From Clostridium lundense DSM 17049 (GTDB lineage: Bacteria > Bacillota > Clostridia > Clostridiales > Clostridiaceae): a stretch of 28,280 nucleotides of DNA. The notes beneath the pieces are model-generated. The model was not told where the DNA came from. It ran no database searches and saw only the letters and a list, made by a program, of their open reading frames with translations. Below are positions 1-6,713 of the stretch, one piece after another. The DNA lies in assembly GCF_000619945.1 (NCBI RefSeq), contig NZ_JHVC01000032.1:1-28280 (forward strand), given 5' to 3'. Positions within the stretch are counted from its first letter, which is position 1. Every line of letters starts with the position of its first letter. A program made the translations under genes and the position numbers.

Positions 1-213
1 TCCATTGCGTGCATTTTCTACATCAGTACGCTCATATGGAGAATACCCTAAATGGTTATCCATCTCAGCTGCAAGCATGCTTTCAATAGTACCTCCAAGA
101 AGGTCTTTTAATGCGTCTTGAATGTCCTCAGCAGATTGAATGTCATACTCCCTAATTAAATCAGCAATAATATTCTTTTTTCCCTCTGTTAATCTTTCTT
201 TTCTCTTACCCAT
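1..213 (-). CDS. IS256-family (mutator type) transposase, N-terminal part, cut by window edge
   Basis: DDE transposase of a copy-paste/circle-forming insertion sequence; only the first 71 codons are inside the window. The visible protein begins MGKRKERLTEGKKN and carries the typical IS256 N-terminal region with GGTIESMLAAEMDNHLGYSP and YERTDVENARNG, the segment that precedes the catalytic domain. The start is ATG at 213, preceded by a perfect TAGGAGGC ribosome binding site (222-230). The catalytic Asp/Asp/Glu residues lie outside the window, so intactness cannot be judged. A small stem (CTATGAT/ATCATAG, 228-252) sits just upstream of and overlaps the SD region. Family assignment is confident; the specific IS is not known. 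Confidence 0.9.
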   Translation of the reverse strand, partial: MGKRKERLTEGKKNIIADLIREYDIQSAEDIQDALKDLLGGTIESMLAAEMDNHLGYSPYERTDVENARNG

Positions 214-275
214 AACAAAACAGCCTCCTATGATATTTATATTTTATCATAGAAAGCTGCTATATTTTGTAATTT

Positions 276-296
276 ACAGACTTTTTTTCACAGACT
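276..296. repeat. short direct repeat near the presumed IS256 end
   Basis: Two copies of ACAGACT (276-282 and 290-296) flank a T-run about 65-85 bp upstream of the transposase start. IS256-family elements have terminal sequence in this position, so this may be the transposase-binding end of the element. The exact terminus and target duplication cannot be fixed because the other end is outside the window. Confidence 0.35.
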
Positions 297-414
297 CCGA
301 AAAATTTGAAATCAAAATGTTTTCGTAGAATTATTGGATAAAAATTATCCTTATTTATGATTTATATTTCATTTATAAATATGAACCATAACTAAAATAG
401 AGTTTTGTGAAAAA

Positions 415-780
415 TTATTTTAACATTGCTTCCTTTTTAACTCCATTTTTATTAAATAACGTTCTTAAATGAATTTCTGTAATTAGTATAATTGCTAGCG
501 AAATTATTAATAAACTTACTCCTAATATCTTTGTTGCTAACTCTATATTACTTCTATATAGATGATTTATTAATATTGAAAATGGTACAAAAATAACACC
601 ACCCAAAAATAGCATGCTACCAGAAAAACGATTGCCTTCAAGCCATGTGTCTCTAGATTTCATAGCAAAAGGTGTCTTATATCCTAGGGTATTATTAATA
701 TGCTCTGGCGGATATAACTTCATTGCTAATCCAATAACAATAAAGATTATTCCAATAATACAACTTGTTAAATTTCCCAT
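415..780 (-). CDS. SdpI/YhfL-family integral membrane protein
   Basis: Small membrane protein of the SdpI family, whose founding member is the immunity protein against the SdpC killing factor in Bacillus; many homologues have no known partner. The signature is seen as PPEHINNTLGYKTPFAMKSRD followed by W and EGNRFSG (residues about 24-53). Hydrophobic segments lie at about 5-22, 54-72 and 84-104. Length (121 aa) suits the single-domain form. The ATG at 780 has an AGGAGATGATATTAT leader. It starts 21 nt after the stop of the upstream MBL hydrolase and is probably cotranscribed with it. No toxin gene is seen beside it, so an immunity role is unproven. Confidence 0.8.
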   Translation of the reverse strand: MGNLTSCIIGIIFIVIGLAMKLYPPEHINNTLGYKTPFAMKSRDTWLEGNRFSGSMLFLGGVIFVPFSILINHLYRSNIELATKILGVSLLIISLAIILITEIHLRTLFNKNGVKKEAMLK

Positions 781-801
781 ATAATATCATCTCCTAATAA
801 T

Positions 802-1494
802 TTAATTTATTTCCACCACATTAAATCCCTGTTCTCTAGCTTGGGTTATTAATTCATCATTATCAATATGCATACAATATACTTTACTTCTCCATTCTTT
901 AGCAATTAACTCACTCAATTTTCTTAATGCCAAATGAGGATTACCTCTATAATCAGCTAAACAAGTGTCTTGATATATATAATCTATTTCATTTAATTTA
1001 TTTAATATATCTTTTGATATATTATTACTATCACCACTATAGTATATTAAACTATCTTCATCTTTTATTATTATTCCATAACAATTCATTTTTTCAATAT
1101 GAGTAACTTGTATAAACTTAAAGCATATGTTATTTATATTAAAATTTATAGCTACTTCTGGTAATGTTAAATTAAATTCTTTATAGTGACCCATTAAATT
1201 CAATAATTGCTGAAGTTCTGCACCTGGAAAGTAAATATTAGGTGTAATCTTCTTAATGTAATAACAGTAATAAATTAGACTGCTTAAACTTCCTACATGA
1301 TCTGAATTTAGATGTGTTATAATAGCATATACATTTGACACATCATTTAATAAATTATTATTAATTATTCTTTCAAAGATGTCTTCTCCGCAATCTAACA
1401 ATATAAAATCTTTCCCATTTTTTATATAAGCACTTGTATTTCCTTCTTTAATATTGAAGGCACTACCTCTACCTAAAAAATTTAGTTTCAGCAT
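802..1494 (-). CDS. MBL-fold metallo-hydrolase (RNase Z/YycJ-like)
   Basis: Metallo-beta-lactamase-fold hydrolase of 230 aa. The N-terminus MLKLNFLGRGSAFN is the usual beginning of RNase Z-like single-domain members. The metal motif reads ITHLNSDHVGS, so the second His of the canonical HxHxDH is Asn here. Later ligand motifs YSGDSN and YCMHID are present. The start was placed at ATG 1494 because AAAGGAGAGATAAT lies directly before it; an upstream in-frame ATG at 1554 has no good SD and adds a non-homologous stretch. It is first of a two-gene operon with the SdpI-like gene. The substrate is unknown. Product class is confident, activity is uncertain because of the Asn substitution. Confidence 0.8.
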   Translation of the reverse strand: MLKLNFLGRGSAFNIKEGNTSAYIKNGKDFILLDCGEDIFERIINNNLLNDVSNVYAIITHLNSDHVGSLSSLIYYCYYIKKITPNIYFPGAELQQLLNLMGHYKEFNLTLPEVAINFNINNICFKFIQVTHIEKMNCYGIIIKDEDSLIYYSGDSNNISKDILNKLNEIDYIYQDTCLADYRGNPHLALRKLSELIAKEWRSKVYCMHIDNDELITQAREQGFNVVEIN

Positions 1495-1658
1495 ATTATC
1501 TCTCCTTTGTATTATTATACCTCGATTATTTCTATTTTCAACAAAATTAAGCAAATTTATTATTTTTTATTCTATGACTATTCGCTTTAATATTTCCACT
1601 ATCTTAACCCACACCGACTCCATTTCATATTGTTGTAATAAATGTTATAATTATGTAT

Positions 1659-1667
1659 TGATATAAT
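1659..1667 (+). promoter_or_regulatory. extended -10 promoter candidate for the 1710 operon
   Basis: TGATATAAT matches an extended -10 (TGnTATAAT). No good -35 is seen 17 nt upstream. It lies 43 nt before the SD-linked ATG at 1710. Confidence 0.4.
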
Positions 1668-1709
1668 TTTTTAATATACAGTTTGAAAGAAATTCGAAAG
1701 GTGAGCTAT

Positions 1710-1988
1710 ATGAATATAAAACAAAATATAAAAAAGGATGTTGTTAATAGAATTAAAACTGATGATAGCGGATATAAAATTAATTATGGAATAGCAATTA
1801 TACTTCTAAGTCCTTTATTAGGTTCATTATTATTTTATATTTACTCTATTATAATAGGTTTTATGATTTCTACAGACGGAGAAGTAGAAATGTTTTGGTT
1901 TAGTTGTATATTTGTTATGGCACTACTAGGTTTAGCATTAGTATTAGTTGGATGTAATGAAAAAACGTTACATAAACATAACTCTTAG
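1710..1988 (+). CDS. small two-TM membrane protein, unknown function
   Basis: A 92-aa protein that I do not recognise. It has a basic, lysine-rich N-terminus (MNIKQNIKKDVVNRIK) and two hydrophobic segments at about residues 27-50 and 60-82, ending in a polar VGCNEKTLHKHNS tail. The start is the ATG at 1710 with GAAAGGTGAG just upstream; an in-frame TTG at 1683 has no SD. It precedes the ROK-family gene by 20 nt and is likely cotranscribed with it. Existence is supported by SD, spacing and operon layout; function is open. Confidence 0.65.
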   Translation: MNIKQNIKKDVVNRIKTDDSGYKINYGIAIILLSPLLGSLLFYIYSIIIGFMISTDGEVEMFWFSCIFVMALLGLALVLVGCNEKTLHKHNS

Positions 1989-2008
1989 TTAAAAGTAAGG
2001 AGGAAACA

Positions 2009-2851
2009 ATGAATAAATTTATAGGCGTAGATATAGGTGGTACAAAAATGTATATGTTAGCTGAATACAATGGCAAGTATATTGAAAAAAAGGTATCGAC
2101 AGGAATAAACGTTACTCCAAAATATTTAAAACATGAAATAGACTCATTTATTTCTTCTCTGCCATTCATCCCTGCAGGTATTGGAATAGCCATGCCCGGA
2201 CTTGTAGAAAATAAAAATACATTAATAGTTTCATATGTACTTCCAAATCTAAATGGAATAAAGTCTGAATATTTTAGTGCTGATAGCTACAATGTACACT
2301 TTATTAATGATGTAAAAGCTGCATTGGTGGCAGAAACCATAAATTATCCAGAATGGTATACAACTGCTGTAATAATGGTTGGTACAGGTATTGCTTTAGC
2401 AGTTAAAACTAATGGTTCTATTATTTCAGGTTCAAAAGGATGGTCTGGAGAATTAGGCTCTATACCTATTATGTTAAATAATGAAGTTACTACCCTAAAT
2501 AGCGTTTCAAGTGGTGCTGGAATATTAAACAGAGCTAAAACAGATGTTGAAAACTTTCTTAAACTTATCCAATGCGAAAATGAAGGAGCACTAAAAATTA
2601 TAAAAGAAGCTAGCACCTACTTTGGACTTGCTCTTGCTAGTATAATCAATCTATATAACCCTGATGTTATAGTTGTTGGAGGTAGCACCTCAACTTATAA
2701 AGGATATATGAAAAATGCTGTTAACTTGGCCAAAAATTATTCCCTTAAAGAGTCTTTTAATTGCTGTAAAATCACATCACCAAAAGATATAAAACGCATT
2801 GTTGCATTAGGTGCTATGGAATTTTCTGTCCAAATGCATAATGATAATTAA
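2009..2851 (+). CDS. ROK-family protein (sugar kinase-like)
   Basis: ROK proteins are ASKHA-fold sugar kinases (glucokinase, N-acetylmannosamine kinase) or repressors. Here the N-terminus is GVDIGGTKMYML (phosphate-1 loop, residues 6-17), followed by GIGIAMPGLV (57-66), NDVKAALVAE (100-109, Asp101 at the catalytic-base position) and MVGTGIAL plus GWSGELG (123-150). There is no N-terminal helix-turn-helix, so it is a kinase-type rather than repressor-type ROK. The zinc motif usual after GELG (CxCGxxGC) is missing, and that region is short (SIPIMLNNEVTTLNS). At 280 aa it is slightly under the usual 290-320. Start ATG 2009 follows AAGGAGGAAACA. Substrate not predictable. Confidence 0.82.
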   Translation: MNKFIGVDIGGTKMYMLAEYNGKYIEKKVSTGINVTPKYLKHEIDSFISSLPFIPAGIGIAMPGLVENKNTLIVSYVLPNLNGIKSEYFSADSYNVHFINDVKAALVAETINYPEWYTTAVIMVGTGIALAVKTNGSIISGSKGWSGELGSIPIMLNNEVTTLNSVSSGAGILNRAKTDVENFLKLIQCENEGALKIIKEASTYFGLALASIINLYNPDVIVVGGSTSTYKGYMKNAVNLAKNYSLKESFNCCKITSPKDIKRIVALGAMEFSVQMHNDN

Positions 2852-2967
2852 GGTCTTAAATAATGACTTTTTTAAAAAGATTCTAAATTATTTTTCTTCT
2901 ATATCTATTGGGATTACACCCATTATACACTATACCCACTAAAATTTTTACCATATTTATAATTTCC

Positions 2968-2996
2968 TTGATTTCAGTATATTGATGTACTATACT
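2968..2996 (+). promoter_or_regulatory. sigma-A promoter for the DUF1287 gene
   Basis: -35 TTGATT (2968-2973) and -10 TATACT (2991-2996) with exactly 17 nt between. Expected transcript start is near 3003, giving a leader of about 58 nt that begins with a small GGCA/TGCC hairpin. Confidence 0.7.
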
Positions 2997-3060
2997 TTAG
3001 GCATAGATGCCTTCCATATTTCGGGACCTAGACAAGCAATATTTTCTTAGGAGTGATACT

Positions 3061-3753
3061 ATGAAAATTAAACAAAAGAAGTTACTTATTTCTTTTATTA
3101 TAATATTAGCTATTTTTATAACTACATATATTACTCTCTCCTATTTTAACATAATTCCTAAGAAATCTTATACAGCTAAAGATTTTGGTATTGAAACTAT
3201 AAAAAGTAAAAATGATTATAATAAAAACGGTATAGATGATTATACTGATATTTTGTTAGGTGCTAGAAATGATGCTGAAAATAAGCCAAAATATATAAGT
3301 GTTTATCATAACGGAGGATATCCTCCAGAAAATGAAGGGGTCTGTACAGATGTCATATGGCGAGCCTTTAAAAATGCTGGTTATTCTCTTAAAGATATGG
3401 TAGACGAGCATATAAAAAACAATTTATCACTATATCCAAGAGTAGCTGGAAAGCCAGATAGAAATATTGATTTTAGAAGAGTTCCTAATTTAAAAGTTTA
3501 TTTTGATTATAACGCAGTGTCCTACACTTTAGATCCTTATAAAATAAGTGAATGGCAACCAGGAGATATTGTTATATTTGGTGAAAGTTACTCTCATATT
3601 GCTATTGTATCGGACAAAAGAAACAGGCAGGGGGTACCCTATATTATTCATAATGCAGCACAACCTATAAGAGAAGAAGATGCATTAATTAGCTATTCTA
3701 AAGGAGCACCTATCACTGGGCACTATAGATTTGAAAATAATAAACCAAAATAA
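3061..3753 (+). CDS. DUF1287-family exported or membrane-anchored protein
   Basis: A 230-aa protein with a basic N-terminus and one hydrophobic segment (residues 8-29) that would export or anchor it. The rest matches DUF1287, an NlpC/P60-like cysteine-hydrolase relative: LGARNDAENKPKYIS, GVCTDVIWRAF with candidate nucleophile Cys95, LYPRV, RRVPNL, GDIVIFG, YSHIAIVSD with His179, and the terminal GHYRF (His221). An EF-hand-like loop, NDYNKNGIDDYTD, lies at 51-63. The start is ATG 3061, after TTAGGAGTGATACT; the open frame runs upstream to 3007 without an SD. Gene stands alone with its own promoter. The family's substrate is not established; cell-envelope hydrolysis is inference. Confidence 0.82.
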   Translation: MKIKQKKLLISFIIILAIFITTYITLSYFNIIPKKSYTAKDFGIETIKSKNDYNKNGIDDYTDILLGARNDAENKPKYISVYHNGGYPPENEGVCTDVIWRAFKNAGYSLKDMVDEHIKNNLSLYPRVAGKPDRNIDFRRVPNLKVYFDYNAVSYTLDPYKISEWQPGDIVIFGESYSHIAIVSDKRNRQGVPYIIHNAAQPIREEDALISYSKGAPITGHYRFENNKPK

Positions 3754-3798
3754 ACCTATTCTGTTCCATAAGAATTATTTTTTTATACAAATATAGTA

Positions 3799-3834
3799 AA
3801 TACCTACAATACATATAACTGTAGGTATTTTTTT
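3799..3834. terminator. bidirectional rho-independent terminator
   Basis: AATACCTACA and TGTAGGTATT form a 10-bp stem around an 11-nt loop, with T-run on the + side and A-run on the other. It separates the convergent DUF1287 and CoA-disulfide reductase genes. Confidence 0.85.
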
Positions 3835-3837
3835 AAA

Positions 3838-5490
3838 TCATTCCTTCTTTTGAATTTTATAATTGTTGTATCCACCAGATATATTATAAACTTTTTTAAA
3901 GCCATTATTAATTAATATGTTCTGAACTGCATTACCAGTTACACCTTTATTACAGTAAGTTATAATTGTTTTTTCTTTATCTAATTTATTGCAGCTTTCT
4001 CTAATACATTCATGAGGAATATTAATGGCATCTTCTATGTGTGCTTCTTCATACTGTTTTTCAACTCTTGCATCTATAACAGTAACATCTTTCTCTTTTT
4101 CAATAATTTTAGGAACTTCCCTTGGAGTTATTAGCTTTTTATCTCTATTTATAGCATTATCTAAAATCATACCTGTATACATTACAGGGTCCTTAGCTGT
4201 TGAAAATGGTGGTGCATAGGCTAAATCAAGATGAAATAAATCCTCTACATTAGCTCCATATGTTATTGCAGTAACAAATACATCAATTCTTTTATCAACT
4301 CCACCATATCCCACAATTTGAGCTCCAAGTAATTTACCAGTTTTCTTATCTGCAATACCTTTTATAATCATTTCTTTTCCATTATAATAGGTTGGTTTAT
4401 CTAATTTGATATTATGACATACCACTACATCAAAACTTTCACTTATAGCTTCTTTTTCTGAAAGTCCTGTTTGTGCTACTGCCATGTCAAAAACTTTTAA
4501 AATTGCTGTACCTAGTACACCCCTAAACTGAAGTTTTCCACCTGTTAATGAGTCTCCTGCTATTCTACCCATTTTATTTGCAGTAGAGCCTAGAGGTCTG
4601 AATAAAGGTTTACCTGTTATTAATGAAAATCCTTCAGTACAGTCACCACAAGAATATATATCTTCATAATTTGTTTGCATATTTTTATTAACTTTTATAG
4701 CACCAGTTACTCCTATTTCTATACCTGCTTCCTTAGCAAGTTCTACATTTGGCTTTACCCCTATTGCCATAATTACAAAATCTCCATTAATTTTTTTACC
4801 ACTTTGAAGAACCACTTCTGTAGTTCTATCCCCTTTATTTAATTCAATAACTGAATCCTTTAAAATTATATTTATTCCCTTATCTTTTAAGTATTTTTCC
4901 ACATAGGCTGCCATATCAGTATCAAGTCCTGGAGTAACTTGACTAAGTTTTTCTATAAGGGTAACTTCAATTCCTAAGTCTTTTAAATTCTCCGCCATTT
5001 CAAGACCTATAAATCCCGTTCCTACAATAACTGCCTTTTTAGGATTGTTAACTAATATGTATTGTTTTATTTTATCCGCCTGCTGAACATTTCTCAAATA
5101 AAATATATTTTCCAAATCAGCACCTTTTATGTTAGGCACTACAGGTTTTGCTCCAGTTGCAATTATGAGTTTATCATAGCTTTCATTAAAAACTTTACTT
5201 GTATCTAGATTTCTTACAATTAAAACTTTATCTTTAATATTTATTTTTAATACTTCATGCCTTATAAATATATCTATGTTATATTTCTTCTTAAAAAATC
5301 CGGCATCTCTTGGTACTATTTCTCCTCTATCTTCTATCTGTTCTCCTATATAATAAGGTAATCCGCAACCAGAATAAGATATATTATAATCTATATCAAA
5401 TATTTTAATTTCTGCACTTTCATCATTTCTTCTAGCCTTTGCAGCAGCAGATGTCCCCGCAGCAACTGCACCGATCACAACAATTTTCAT
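3838..5490 (-). CDS. FAD-dependent CoA-disulfide reductase / NADH oxidase-type protein with C-terminal rhodanese domain
   Basis: Pyridine nucleotide-disulfide oxidoreductase of the CoADR-rhodanese type, which reduces CoA-disulfides or persulfides with NAD(P)H. The FAD motif VIGAVAAGTSAAAKARR is at residues 5-21 and the redox cysteine is Cys42 in YSGCGLPYY. An NAD motif VIVGTGFIGLEMAENL follows near 160, and SCGDCTEG is the second FAD motif. The C-terminal ~95 residues are a rhodanese domain (VIDAR, HIEDAINIPH) with active-site loop YCNKGVTGN. The total of 550 aa is normal for the fusion. I chose the second ATG (5490) because the AAAGGAA SD is 8 nt from it but abuts the first (5496). Roles in thiol redox or sulfur handling are inferred from the family. 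Confidence 0.9.
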   Translation of the reverse strand: MKIVVIGAVAAGTSAAAKARRNDESAEIKIFDIDYNISYSGCGLPYYIGEQIEDRGEIVPRDAGFFKKKYNIDIFIRHEVLKINIKDKVLIVRNLDTSKVFNESYDKLIIATGAKPVVPNIKGADLENIFYLRNVQQADKIKQYILVNNPKKAVIVGTGFIGLEMAENLKDLGIEVTLIEKLSQVTPGLDTDMAAYVEKYLKDKGINIILKDSVIELNKGDRTTEVVLQSGKKINGDFVIMAIGVKPNVELAKEAGIEIGVTGAIKVNKNMQTNYEDIYSCGDCTEGFSLITGKPLFRPLGSTANKMGRIAGDSLTGGKLQFRGVLGTAILKVFDMAVAQTGLSEKEAISESFDVVVCHNIKLDKPTYYNGKEMIIKGIADKKTGKLLGAQIVGYGGVDKRIDVFVTAITYGANVEDLFHLDLAYAPPFSTAKDPVMYTGMILDNAINRDKKLITPREVPKIIEKEKDVTVIDARVEKQYEEAHIEDAINIPHECIRESCNKLDKEKTIITYCNKGVTGNAVQNILINNGFKKVYNISGGYNNYKIQKKE

Positions 5491-5616
5491 ATTCATTTCC
5501 TTTCTTAAACTTATTTTTTAAGATTAAAATACTTTAGTATTAATTAGCCCATTGTATTTATTATCCTGTATGTAGGTATTAAATATTCATATTTTTAAGA
5601 GTACATAAAACAAGTA

Positions 5617-5625
5617 TGCTATAAT
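5617..5625 (+). promoter_or_regulatory. extended -10 promoter for the 5657-6213 operon
   Basis: TGCTATAAT is a perfect extended -10 element. The expected start near 5632 leaves a 12-nt spacer to the AGGAG at 5644 and 25 nt to the ATT start codon candidate, consistent with a short-leader mRNA. Confidence 0.6.
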
Positions 5626-5656
5626 TTATATATAAATTATAACAGGAGTTGTACAA

Positions 5657-5839
5657 ATTAAAAAAAGATTATTTAGATTTTTTCTTATTTTCATAGGATT
5701 TTTAACAGTAAATATTATATTAACATATATAATTAAGGGAGAAGTGAATATATTAAATCACATAGCTACTCCCCTTGGCACTGCTTTTGGTATTAGCTTT
5801 ATGGATATTTTGTTTACAAATAAAAAGAGTATAAATTAG
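5657..5839 (+). CDS. small two-TM membrane protein with apparent ATT start codon
   Basis: An open frame runs from a TAA at 5633 to the TAG at 5837, with no ATG, GTG or TTG near its beginning; the first GTG and ATG fall deep inside. AGGAG (5644-5648) sits 8 nt before ATT AAA AAA AGA, so translation from the ATT gives (M)KKRLFRFFLIFIGFLTV, a classical basic-then-hydrophobic N-terminus. The 60-aa product has a hydrophobic segment at about 5-26, a polar linker (KGEVNILNH) and a second weaker hydrophobic segment at about 39-53 (TPLGTAFGISFMDILF), then TNKKSIN. It is 26 nt ahead of the next gene under one promoter. Function unknown. AUU initiation is known for infC; here it is inference from SD position and protein character. 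Confidence 0.6.
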   Translation: MKKRLFRFFLIFIGFLTVNIILTYIIKGEVNILNHIATPLGTAFGISFMDILFTNKKSIN

Positions 5840-5865
5840 AAGATACTAATCAAAGGAGCCACTAT

Positions 5866-6213
5866 ATGTGCAATCATGAATTTGGAATAATTGACAATCT
5901 TCAGAAAGACAAGGATTATGGAGATGAATATACTCCTGAAAAATACCACTGTATTTCTGTCCATGATGATATTATAAATTTATTAGTAGGTTCATTAAAA
6001 ACCATGAAAACCTATTTTCATACCATGAACAGACCTGATTTTGGTCTTGCCTATTATGGTATTACCTTAATTCCACCAGAATCTTTAATGCGGTTTCAAG
6101 ACATCATTCTTTCCTCAAAAAAATTTCGTCAATCTAAAGAATTAGTAGAACTAGCAAATCTCATATCTAAGGCAATTGAACAAAATAAATATATTATTCA
6201 TTATGGCATATAA
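5866..6213 (+). CDS. conserved-looking hypothetical protein, 115 aa
   Basis: A soluble, hydrophilic protein that I cannot assign to a characterised family. Features seen: N-terminal MCNHEFGIID, a Tyr/Asp-rich segment (DYGDEYTPEKYHCISV), a central GLAYYGITLIPPESL, and an ending YIIHYGI. A good AAAGGAGCCACTAT leader precedes the ATG. It follows the ATT-start membrane ORF by 26 nt and is followed by a strong terminator, so the two form a short operon. There is no signal peptide or membrane segment. Related proteins are, as far as I recall, common but uncharacterised in clostridia. Confidence 0.75.
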   Translation: MCNHEFGIIDNLQKDKDYGDEYTPEKYHCISVHDDIINLLVGSLKTMKTYFHTMNRPDFGLAYYGITLIPPESLMRFQDIILSSKKFRQSKELVELANLISKAIEQNKYIIHYGI

Positions 6214-6228
6214 TCATGGTATAAAATT

Positions 6229-6265
6229 ATAGGGCAGGATTTTTTTCCAAAAATCCTGCCCTATA
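6229..6265. terminator. strong bidirectional terminator
   Basis: ATAGGGCAGGATTTTT pairs with AAAAATCCTGCCCTAT over 16 bp around a 4-nt loop, between the convergent 5866 gene and the FMN-binding lipoprotein. Confidence 0.85.
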
Positions 6266-6296
6266 ATTTATACGTTATAATCTATGCTCTATAGAA

Positions 6297-6647
6297 CTAT
6301 TTCTTCGCTCCAGCTAAAGCTTCATCTACACCTTTTAATATAGCCTTACTAGATATCGTAGCTCCTGTAACACCATCTACTCCTTCTGTAGATTGTTTTC
6401 TTATTATTTTTGGAATTAGTACATTTTTTACTCCATCTAAAATTCCATTATCCTTTTCATCTGATTCAACTTTTATATTCTTTATTTTTCCTTTAGCAAC
6501 TTCTACAGTTATATTCATTTCACCATTACGAGATTTTCCCTTAGCCTTATATTCCCCATCTTTATATGCTCCTTCAGCTCCACATCCTATAAGAGCTGTT
6601 CCTAGAGTCAAAACTATTACCATTGATAAAATTATTTTTTTCATCAT
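6297..6647 (-). CDS. FMN-binding domain lipoprotein (covalent flavinylation motif)
   Basis: A small surface electron carrier. Residues 1-22 are a lipoprotein signal ending TALIGC, with lipidated Cys22. The remaining ~94 residues form one FMN-binding domain (YKDGEYKAKG, then MNITVEVAKGKIKNIKV). Near the end, DGVTGATISS (91-100) fits the D-x2-[TS]-G-A-[TS] sequence to which ApbE-type transferases attach FMN, predicted on Thr97. GGAGG precedes two adjacent ATGs (6647 and 6644); either could start. It lies 63 nt downstream of the fumarate-reductase-like lipoprotein and most likely passes electrons to it. No ApbE gene is in the window. Confidence 0.88.
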   Translation of the reverse strand: MMKKIILSMVIVLTLGTALIGCGAEGAYKDGEYKAKGKSRNGEMNITVEVAKGKIKNIKVESDEKDNGILDGVKNVLIPKIIRKQSTEGVDGVTGATISSKAILKGVDEALAGAKK

Positions 6648-6668
6648 GTTTTCCTCCGTTAGTTAAAA

Positions 6669-6713
6669 AATTTATCCGATGACTATTCTCTCTGAAGTCA
6701 AGAACTCTGTTTA
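6669..6713 (-). repeat. stop-codon-abutting dispersed repeat, short copy
   Basis: On the minus strand the element begins with the TAA stop of the flavoprotein gene and continues ACAGAGTTCTTG...TCA...ATAGTCATCGGATAAATT. It matches the ends of the 87-nt copy at 22659-22745 but lacks an internal 42 nt. It fills most of the gap between the two reductase genes. Confidence 0.65.

Noticed and set aside
140..328. 62-aa plus-strand frame over the IS256 transposase start
   Set aside because: Antisense to the transposase coding start and its leader; no SD; composition is AT-rich noise.
1915..2193. 92-aa minus-strand frame
   Set aside because: Antisense shadow of the small membrane protein and ROK gene; no SD.
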